From: an uncultured SAR116 cluster alpha proteobacterium
Lineage (GTDB): Bacteria > Pseudomonadota > Alphaproteobacteria > Puniceispirillales > Marisalimonadaceae
Assembly (NCBI GenBank): GCA_902615025.1
Contig: CACMNV010000010.1
Coordinates: 1-41,621 of the forward strand
Length of the DNA stretch: 41,621 nt
Direction of reading: 5' to 3'
Translations under genes and position numbers: made by a program
Notes under the pieces: model-generated
What the model saw: only the letters and a program-made list of their open reading frames with translations
Databases searched by the model: none
What the model was told of the DNA's origin: nothing
Part shown: piece after piece, positions 35,645 to 41,621 of the stretch
Position numbering within the stretch: the stretch's first letter is position 1
Layout of the letters: each line of letters begins with the position of its first letter

Positions 35645-37258
35645 TTATTTATCTTTTAAAATTATACTTGAAGCTTTATCTCCTATCATCATTGCACCTG
35701 CATTTAAATTAGCAGATAACATTGTCGGCATTATGGACGCGTCTACTACTCTAAGATTTTCTATGCCATATACTTTAAGTTCATTATTAACAACTGCTGT
35801 TTTATCTGCACTTGGACCCATTCTACATGTGCCCATTTGGTGATAACAGGTCAAACCTCTCCCACGTGCTATATCAAGTAATTCATCAAAACTATCTCCA
35901 ACTCCTTTTCCAGGATAAAGCTCATGGTCTAAATATTTTGATAGGGCATTGCTGTGCATTAATTTTCTAGATAATCTTATACCTTCAACTGCAACTCTCT
36001 GATCTTCTGGTGCTGAAAGATAATTTGGTTGAATGATTGGTTTTTCAAAAGGATTTGAACTTTTAACATTAACCCATCCAAGACTTTCTGGTCTTTGCTG
36101 CCACGCTGCTATAGAAAATCCAGGTTCTGTATCTAATCCTGCCTGGTTGCCTTCTGGGTAACTTGCTGGAGTAAATGTCATTTGTAAGTCATGATTTTTA
36201 ATAGTTTCATCAGAATGCCAAAAACAATAAACAAGAGTTGGCCCTAAACTTAAAATTGAATTGCCATTCCAAAAGTACTTTATAATTTCTTTTATAAGTG
36301 GTAGCCCTCTTGATTGTTCATTAATGGTAGAAATATTTTTAACCCTACCAGTTAGCCTGACATTGTAATGATCCCTTAAGTTTTTGCCAACTCCATTAAG
36401 ATCATGTATAATTTTGATGCCATTTTTTTTGAGAATATCTGCAGGGCCTACACCTGAAATTTGAAGTATCTGTGGAGAGTTTATTGCTCCAGCAGATAAT
36501 ATAACTTCTCTATTGGCTTTAATTTTAATCTTTTGTGTTTTATTATTTGATAAAACGTATTCAACAGCATTTGCAATATTATTTTCAATGATTATTTTTG
36601 TGACATGTGCGTTTGTTAAAATTTCTAAATTTTTTCGGTTTTTTATAGGATACAAAAATGATCTAGCTGAACTCTTTCTTAAACGTTTGTGAGTAGTTCT
36701 TTGGACGTAAGATACTCCTTCTTGTTTTTCACCATTATAATCTTTATTAAGAGGGATGCCATATTCTATAGCTCCCTTTATAAATGCATCACATAAAGGA
36801 TGTCGCCATTCTAAATTAGAAATAATTTGCTCTCCATCGTTACCTCTAAATTCTGAATCTGCATCCCCAACTTTTTTCTCCATGTTTTTGAAATGAGGCA
36901 ACAAATCATAATAAGACCAACCTTTATTTCCTTTTTGAGCCCAGACATCAAAGTCCATGCTTTGGCCTCTATTAAAAACAACGCCATTAATAGAACTTGA
37001 ACCACCAAGTGTTTTACCTCTAGGAATTTCAATGGATCGATTTTTAGTTCCCCAACTGGGTTCTGATTGATACATCCAGTTAAGGTTTTTATTTTTTAGG
37101 TTATACATAAAGCCTGCGGGTATATGTATTAGTGGATTCCAATCTTTTGGGCCAGATTCAATCAAACATACGTTGTTTTTAGGGTTTTTGGAAAGTCTAT
37201 TAGCCAGCACACAACCAGCGGAACCAGCTCCAATTATAATAAAATCAAATTCTTTCAT
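35645..37258 (-). CDS. GMC-family FAD oxidoreductase (choline/alcohol dehydrogenase-like)
   Basis: A 537-residue FAD flavoprotein oxidising an alcohol. The dinucleotide fold is at the N-terminus (IIIGAGSAGCVLANRLS), followed by PRGKTLGGSSSINGVVFNRG (GMC signature 1) and AGAINSPQILQISGVG (signature 2), and near the C-terminus YHQMGTCRMG with the active histidine and MLSANLNAGAMMIGDKAS with the paired asparagine. Sequence style is like choline dehydrogenase BetA and AlkJ-type alcohol dehydrogenases; betB and betI are absent nearby, so choline is not indicated. It ends one base from the convergent crotonase gene. Confidence 0.92.
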   Translation of the reverse strand: MKEFDFIIIGAGSAGCVLANRLSKNPKNNVCLIESGPKDWNPLIHIPAGFMYNLKNKNLNWMYQSEPSWGTKNRSIEIPRGKTLGGSSSINGVVFNRGQSMDFDVWAQKGNKGWSYYDLLPHFKNMEKKVGDADSEFRGNDGEQIISNLEWRHPLCDAFIKGAIEYGIPLNKDYNGEKQEGVSYVQRTTHKRLRKSSARSFLYPIKNRKNLEILTNAHVTKIIIENNIANAVEYVLSNNKTQKIKIKANREVILSAGAINSPQILQISGVGPADILKKNGIKIIHDLNGVGKNLRDHYNVRLTGRVKNISTINEQSRGLPLIKEIIKYFWNGNSILSLGPTLVYCFWHSDETIKNHDLQMTFTPASYPEGNQAGLDTEPGFSIAAWQQRPESLGWVNVKSSNPFEKPIIQPNYLSAPEDQRVAVEGIRLSRKLMHSNALSKYLDHELYPGKGVGDSFDELLDIARGRGLTCYHQMGTCRMGPSADKTAVVNNELKVYGIENLRVVDASIMPTMLSANLNAGAMMIGDKASSIILKDK

Positions 37259-37331
37259 TTTAATTACATTAAATGAAACAATGAATAAATAAAGTAATTT
37301 AAAATTAATTTATAACCATTATTCTATTTAT

Positions 37332-37901
37332 ATGTGTGGAAGGTTTACTTTATATGACTTGTCTAAGTTTAATATCAATATAAATAACGAATTTAAACCA
37401 AACTTTAATATTTCGCCTGGTTCAAGTATTTTAATTCTAAATGAAAATAAATTACCTATAATTATTACTTGGGGGATAACGGCTAATTGGTCTGAGAAAA
37501 TAAAAATTTTTAATTCACGTTCTGAAACGTTAATGGTTAAGAAATCATTTAACAATATGAAAAGATGTATTTTTTTAGCTAATGGTTATTACGAGTGGAA
37601 AAGGATTGGTCAAAATAAAATTCCATTTTATCACTTTTTATCAGATGAAATTATGTTTTTCGCTGGTATTTATAATGATGACGGGGCTTGTATTGTTACT
37701 AGAGAAAGTTATTCAAAAATTAATCAAATTCATTCAAGACAACCTGTTTTACTGAAGTATGATAATTTTAATACATGGTTTGACAAAACTCATGATTTTG
37801 AGTGTCGATTTTCAATAGAAATGAATATTTATGAAGTCTCAAAATCTATCAATTCAGCTAAAAATAACTCGTTTAAAAATATTCAAAAAGTGAAAAATTG
37901 A
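37332..37901 (+). CDS. SRAP/HMCES-family abasic-site DNA-protein crosslink protein (YedK-like)
   Basis: SRAP proteins bind single-stranded DNA and form a thiazolidine crosslink between Cys2 and an abasic site, shielding it. The 189-residue product begins MCGRFT, with Cys2 exposed after Met removal, and has FNSRSET with the conserved Asn and Glu, GYYEWK with the active glutamate, and the histidine in IHSRQP, where IH-x-RMP is usual. It is shorter than the roughly 220 residues common in the family. Cys2 fixes the start, although no ribosome binding site is seen; transcription may give a very short leader. A glycosyltransferase gene follows after 6 bases. Confidence 0.9.
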   Translation: MCGRFTLYDLSKFNININNEFKPNFNISPGSSILILNENKLPIIITWGITANWSEKIKIFNSRSETLMVKKSFNNMKRCIFLANGYYEWKRIGQNKIPFYHFLSDEIMFFAGIYNDDGACIVTRESYSKINQIHSRQPVLLKYDNFNTWFDKTHDFECRFSIEMNIYEVSKSINSAKNNSFKNIQKVKN

Positions 37902-37907
37902 TTTCAT

Positions 37908-38744
37908 ATGAGCAGTGAAAACATAAAAATATCTGTGATAATTCCAACTTATAATAGGTCTAAATTATTAAAGAGATCTATAAGATCTGTTTTAAATCAA
38001 ACTTTTCAACCTAATGAAATAATTGTTGTAGATAACGGGTCTACTGATGATACACGTGAAATGGTATCTAAAAATTTTAGAAATATTTGTTATATTTATC
38101 ATGATAAAAAAGGTGTAAGCTCAGCAAGAAATGCAGGCATCAGAATATCCAAAAGTAATTGGATATCCTTTTTAGACTCTGATGATGAATGGATGAAAGA
38201 TAAATTATTTTTACAAAAGGAATATATTTTGAAAAATCCAGATGTTGATTTTCTACATACAAATGAAATTTGGTATAAAAATGGAAAACATTTAAATCAG
38301 AAAAAAATCCATAAAAAATATGGTGGTTATATTTTTAAGAATTGTTTAAGACTTTGTTGTATTTCACCAAGTAGTACTATCATGAAAAAAAAATTATTTA
38401 ATAAAATAGGATATTTTGATGAAAGTTTTGATGTGTGTGAGGATTATGAATTTTGGTTAAGAGTTTCCTCTAAAATAAAAATTCATTTTTTGGAAGACAA
38501 ACTTACTATAAAACATGGCGGTCATGATGGACAATTATCAAAAAAATATTGGGGGATGGATAGGTTCAGAATAATGGCAATAGAAAAAAATATATTAAAT
38601 AATTGGTTTAATGAAGAACAAAAAAATTATGCAATTGATAATCTAATTTCAAAAATTAAAATTATTTTGATTGGAGCAAAAAACCGAAATAACCAAAAAT
38701 TATTTAGTGAGTATCATAATAAATTATTAAAATGGAAAAGTTAA
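37908..38744 (+). CDS. Family 2 glycosyltransferase
   Basis: A 278-residue inverting GT-A glycosyltransferase. The UDP-sugar fold is clear: ISVIIPTYNRSKLLKRSIRSVL, IIVVDNGSTDDT, SARNAGI and the metal-binding DxD-type LDSDDEW, then the acceptor-side EDYEFWLR (the ED-x-W-like catalytic motif). The C-terminal part has HGGHDGQLSKKYWGMDRFRIMA. No membrane segments are seen. It lies between the SRAP gene and an unknown gene whose start overlaps its 3' end by 13 bases. No lipopolysaccharide or polysaccharide cluster surrounds it, so the usual envelope role is not supported by context. Confidence 0.9.
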   Translation: MSSENIKISVIIPTYNRSKLLKRSIRSVLNQTFQPNEIIVVDNGSTDDTREMVSKNFRNICYIYHDKKGVSSARNAGIRISKSNWISFLDSDDEWMKDKLFLQKEYILKNPDVDFLHTNEIWYKNGKHLNQKKIHKKYGGYIFKNCLRLCCISPSSTIMKKKLFNKIGYFDESFDVCEDYEFWLRVSSKIKIHFLEDKLTIKHGGHDGQLSKKYWGMDRFRIMAIEKNILNNWFNEEQKNYAIDNLISKIKIILIGAKNRNNQKLFSEYHNKLLKWKS

Positions 38745-39544
38745 ATTCAACTGATAATAAATATATTTGCGAATATTGTTTCATAGTAAACAACATATCT
38801 GAAGCTCGATTTTTTATTAATAGATTCAGTCTTAAACCTAAAAAAAAATATAATTTATTTCCAATATTTTCTAATAAAAAAAAAGATATATGGCTTGCAA
38901 TTAATCAGGATACAATTTCTCCAACTGTAACACCTATTTATTTAAAAAATTGTGCAAATGCTAATGAACAAACAACATGGATATTTTTTTCATTTTCTTT
39001 TTTATCTAATTTAAATTTGCCACATTTTATTATTATCGATGAAATAATAGATTCAAGTGCACAAAATAAGCTTTATCCGTCAGTTTCTTGTTTGAAAAAA
39101 TTTAAGAGAAAAAATGCTTTTTCTAATGAACAAAAGTTTCAAAATCAAGATTGTATAACTTTAAAAAATATATATGAGATATATAAAACATTAGAAAAAC
39201 TAGTTAATAAGGCATTGATATTTGTTACAACTCTATCTATGCCAGAAAAGTATGAACTATCGGATATTGATAACAAAACAATCAAATCTGAACAAAACAA
39301 ATTTATTACAGAAATAATGAATTTATCTGATGAAATGAAGATTACAATTTTTCCATTTTTTTATGTTTTCAATTTCTTTAAAAAAATTAAAGAAGAATTT
39401 AAATTTTCAGTGTACGAACAAAATGTTTTAGAAAATCTTCTAAAGCAATTTAATCCTTATGATTTAAAAAATAATTTGAAATTCATTAAAAAATTAAAAA
39501 ATGGAAAACAAGTAATAAATCACTTAAAACAAAAATTATTGTAG
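38732..39544 (+). CDS. Protein of unknown function, possibly a degenerate nucleoside-phosphorylase-like protein
   Basis: No family is firmly recognised. The 270-residue product has no signal peptide. Its first 125 residues have a weak resemblance to phosphorylase-superfamily proteins: an EARFFINRFSLK opening, FPIFSNKKKDIWLAI, then FLSNLNLPHFIIIDEIID and LYPS, in the order and spacing of that fold, but the glycine motifs that bind phosphate or ribose are missing. The C-terminal part is helical and lysine-rich. The start overlaps the glycosyltransferase gene by 13 bases and the SPL-like gene begins 9 bases after the stop. The frame and coupling make the gene real; the fold link is only my inference. 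Confidence 0.6.
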   Translation: MEKLNSTDNKYICEYCFIVNNISEARFFINRFSLKPKKKYNLFPIFSNKKKDIWLAINQDTISPTVTPIYLKNCANANEQTTWIFFSFSFLSNLNLPHFIIIDEIIDSSAQNKLYPSVSCLKKFKRKNAFSNEQKFQNQDCITLKNIYEIYKTLEKLVNKALIFVTTLSMPEKYELSDIDNKTIKSEQNKFITEIMNLSDEMKITIFPFFYVFNFFKKIKEEFKFSVYEQNVLENLLKQFNPYDLKNNLKFIKKLKNGKQVINHLKQKLL

Positions 39545-39553
39545 GTAATAAGA

Positions 39554-40552
39554 TTGATCAATACTATTTATGTTGAAAATGAAATTAAAGACCATTTAAG
39601 AACTTTGTCCATTTTGTCAAAGTTTAAAAGGTCGAGAGTAATATATATTCATAAATATTCTGAAATTTTTAATAAAAAAAAACAAAGTTTTAGATTGCAA
39701 AAAAAAGACCCTTTGTTAATTCTTGCAAAAAAAAACAATAATTTTGTTTTAAAAGCTCCAGAAGGATTTGGAATAGGTGCTAGTGAAAATTATTATTTTT
39801 CTCATATGTATAATTGTATCTATGATTGTAAATATTGTTTTTTGCAAGGCTTATATTCGTCAGCAAATTACTTAGTTTTTGTTAATTATGAAGATTTTTT
39901 AACCCAAATTAAAAATTTGGTTACTAGAAATAAAGGTAAGAGTATTACGTTTTTTTCCGGGTATGACTGTGATTCATTAGCAATGGAAAAAGTAACTAAT
40001 TTTGCAGTTTTTTTTCTTAAAAACTATTTACAAAGCAAAAATATCACTTATGAGTTTAGAACAAAAAGTTTACAAATACACCCTTTTTTAAAAAATGAAC
40101 CAACGGAAAATATCATAATTGCTTATAGTTTACTTCCAGAGGATTTTGCTAACAAATTTGACGTTAAAGTTCCCTCAATAAATCTTAGAATAAAATCATT
40201 AAAACAACTTACATCACTTGGTTGGAAAATTGGTCTAAGATTTGATCCATTAATTTATAACAAAAATTGGAAGATTTCTTACAAAGAATTGATAAATACA
40301 ATTTTAAATGAAATTGATATGAATTATTTACATTCCGTTAGTTTTGGTTCTTTAAGATTTCCAAAACAAATCTTCAGTACAATCAGTAACATGTATCCTG
40401 GAGACGAATTATTTTCGTATAATTTTGAAAAAAGAGATAATGTATATTCGTATAAGGATGAAGTTGAAGAGGAAATGATTTCATTTTGTAAAAATTTAAT
40501 TCATAAAAAAGTCAAAAAAGATGTACAAATTTTTTCTTGCACTCCATATTAA
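39554..40552 (+). CDS. Spore photoproduct lyase-like radical SAM protein (TTG start)
   Basis: SPL enzymes use a 4Fe-4S cluster and S-adenosylmethionine to reverse thymine dimers of the spore-photoproduct type. The 332-residue product has the cluster cysteines C88, C92 and C95 in YNCIYDCKYCFLQG (C-x3-C-x2-C with the SPL-like KYCF-x-QG context), GYDCDSLAMEK in the position of the substrate-binding strand, VSFGSLRFP and an MYPGDELF segment in the C-terminal half. Cys139 lies about where the hydrogen-donor cysteine of true SPL is found. It starts with TTG, preceded by AGG and nine bases after the unknown gene. Many SPL relatives occur in non-sporulating bacteria, function unknown. Confidence 0.85.
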   Translation: MINTIYVENEIKDHLRTLSILSKFKRSRVIYIHKYSEIFNKKKQSFRLQKKDPLLILAKKNNNFVLKAPEGFGIGASENYYFSHMYNCIYDCKYCFLQGLYSSANYLVFVNYEDFLTQIKNLVTRNKGKSITFFSGYDCDSLAMEKVTNFAVFFLKNYLQSKNITYEFRTKSLQIHPFLKNEPTENIIIAYSLLPEDFANKFDVKVPSINLRIKSLKQLTSLGWKIGLRFDPLIYNKNWKISYKELINTILNEIDMNYLHSVSFGSLRFPKQIFSTISNMYPGDELFSYNFEKRDNVYSYKDEVEEEMISFCKNLIHKKVKKDVQIFSCTPY

Positions 40553-40557
40553 TTCAT

Positions 40558-41265
40558 ATGCTGTCCAATAAAAATATTATTGTTACTGGAAGCTCAAGTG
40601 GAATAGGCTTATCCATAACTAAAACTTTACTTAAAAATAAAGCAAATGTAATAGGTGTTTCAAGAAGAACTCCAAATTTTTCTAATAAAAATTATCAACA
40701 TATTGGATTTGATTTGTCAAAAATTGAAACTGAGTACGATAAGTTAGGTAACTTTATAAAAGACAAACCTATTCATGGACTAATAAGTAATGCAGGCACA
40801 GGAAAACTTGCAAGTTTAGAGAACTTTTCTCCAAAACAAATATCTGAATTTATTAATTTAAACCTTAATTCACATATAATCATTACTCGACTTTTATTAC
40901 CTAATTTTAAAGTAAATAATAATGGATTTTTAATTTATATAGGATCTGAAGCTTCATATAGAGTTGGAAAATATGGAAGTATTTATAGTGCTTGCAAGTT
41001 CGGATTACGTGGGTTTGTTAAATCAATAAGAATTGAAACTTCGTCAAATAATATTAAAGTTACTCAAATTAATCCAGGTATGGTAAAAACACCTTTTTAT
41101 AATAACTTAAAAATATCTCCAGGTATTGAATATGACGAATATATAGAACCTAATGATATCTCAGATGTTATTATTGATGTTCTTAAAATGAGAACAGGTA
41201 CGGTGATTGATGAAATAAATTTAACTTCTCAGAAGAAAATAATCACATTTAAGAGGAAAAAATGA
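40558..41265 (+). CDS. SDR-family oxidoreductase
   Basis: A 235-residue short-chain dehydrogenase with the classical cofactor loop TGSSSGIGLS, an NNAG equivalent reading SNAGTGKL, the catalytic serine in IYIGSEAS and the Y-x3-K motif in YSACKFGLRG, followed by INPGMVKT. It is intact, with no membrane segment. The frame opens at a TTG at 40537, but the ATG at 40558, five bases after the SPL-like stop, gives the normal SDR N-terminus MLSNKNIIVTGSS. It overlaps the rhodanese start by four bases (ATGA). The substrate is unknown; coupling places it in the SRAP-to-rhodanese run. Confidence 0.88.
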   Translation: MLSNKNIIVTGSSSGIGLSITKTLLKNKANVIGVSRRTPNFSNKNYQHIGFDLSKIETEYDKLGNFIKDKPIHGLISNAGTGKLASLENFSPKQISEFINLNLNSHIIITRLLLPNFKVNNNGFLIYIGSEASYRVGKYGSIYSACKFGLRGFVKSIRIETSSNNIKVTQINPGMVKTPFYNNLKISPGIEYDEYIEPNDISDVIIDVLKMRTGTVIDEINLTSQKKIITFKRKK

Positions 41266-41621
41266 AAATTTTACTTTTTATATTTGTTTTATTAACAAAG
41301 TTTGTTAATGCAGAAGTCATTGACATAGATAATAGAGAACTCACCAATTTACTTGAAAAAAAAATTAATATTATAGATGTTAGAACTCAAAATGAGTGGA
41401 ATTCGACTGGTATAATTAAAGGAAGCTTTTTAATGTCTTTATTAAATAAAAATAAAAAATTTATTTTTCAGGATTGGTATAAATTATTCAATAACAAATT
41501 TGATAGTAATAAATCTATAATTTTTATTTGTGCTTCAGGCGTTAGGTCTAATTATATATCACATTTGGTTAAGAAAAAAAAACCAGATCTTACTGTTTAT
41601 AACGTTAAAAAAGGGATAAAT
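41262..41621 (+). CDS. Rhodanese-domain protein with signal peptide, cut by the window end
   Basis: The first 120 residues are visible. A signal peptide (MKILLFIFVLLTKFVNA) suggests export to the periplasm. The rhodanese domain follows with NIIDVRTQNEWNSTG (conserved DVR and EW) and the active-site loop CASGVRS, with the sulfur-carrying cysteine at about base 41529. Rhodaneses move sulfane sulfur from thiosulfate or persulfides to acceptors such as cyanide or thiols. An AAGAGG ribosome binding site lies six bases before the ATG, which overlaps the SDR stop. The C-terminus lies outside the window. Confidence 0.88.
   Translation, partial: MKILLFIFVLLTKFVNAEVIDIDNRELTNLLEKKINIIDVRTQNEWNSTGIIKGSFLMSLLNKNKKFIFQDWYKLFNNKFDSNKSIIFICASGVRSNYISHLVKKKKPDLTVYNVKKGIN

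Noticed and set aside
37259-37331. A possible LexA/SOS operator upstream of the SRAP gene
   Set aside because: I looked for GTTC or GAAC pairs with a seven-base spacer, the alphaproteobacterial type, and found none in the gap.
1-41621. Mobile elements, phage genes, CRISPR arrays, tRNA or rRNA genes
   Set aside because: I saw no transposase, integrase, regularly spaced repeat array, tRNA-like cloverleaf or rRNA segment; the only structured RNA found is RNase P RNA.

Overview
The window is a gene-dense, very AT-rich bacterial chromosome segment, most likely from a streamlined alphaproteobacterium of the marine SAR11/HIMB59/AEGEAN-169/SAR116 kind. That placement is an inference from gene content, gene order and composition; the lineage within the class cannot be fixed. 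Supporting signs are the order ftsA-lpxC-bamD-recN-ligA, a long aminopeptidase P behind prmA, a MurE with the meso-diaminopimelate DNPR motif, the FtsZ tail ending in IPAFLRRQAN, overlapping or nearly touching genes, and convergent genes with no room for terminators. There are no tRNAs, rRNAs, insertion sequences, phage genes or CRISPR arrays.

Region 1 (1-2450, plus strand): the 3' part of prmA and a three-domain Xaa-Pro aminopeptidase. Region 2 (2445-25646, minus strand): an almost unbroken division and cell wall (dcw) block. In transcription order it reads mraZ, rsmH, ftsL, ftsZ, ftsI, murE, murF, mraY, murD, ftsW, murG, murC, murB, ddl, ftsQ, ftsA, lpxC, bamD, recN, ligA. Two things stand out. 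ftsZ lies between ftsL and ftsI instead of between ftsA and lpxC. ftsA has no ATG, GTG or TTG start that keeps its first nucleotide-binding motif and seems to begin at ATT (or ATA). Upstream of mraZ are four TGGGA repeats at exact 10-bp spacing, a good match to a MraZ operator, and then the RNase P RNA gene rnpB on the same strand.

Region 3 (26103-28897): a TerB/J-domain (DjlA-like) protein on the minus strand, then a plus-strand group of a TusA-like protein, PlsC, a DUF2237 protein and a 62-residue unknown, facing a bactofilin. Region 4 (28995-37258): a metabolic stretch of small alternating units: NudC-OYE flavoenzyme, an SDR, a nitroreductase, an alpha/beta hydrolase, a CoA-transferase plus a crotonase lacking both hydratase glutamates, and a GMC oxidoreductase. 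It looks like oxidation and CoA-linked breakdown of an unidentified small carboxylic or alicyclic compound.

Region 5 (37332 to the end, plus strand): a tightly packed run of a SRAP/HMCES-type protein (abasic-site DNA crosslinking), a family 2 glycosyltransferase, an unrecognised 270-residue protein with a faint nucleoside-phosphorylase look, a spore-photoproduct-lyase-like radical SAM enzyme, an SDR, and a secreted rhodanese cut by the window edge. Two DNA-damage-type proteins in one apparent operon of a non-sporulating bacterium make this the best candidate for an undescribed system.
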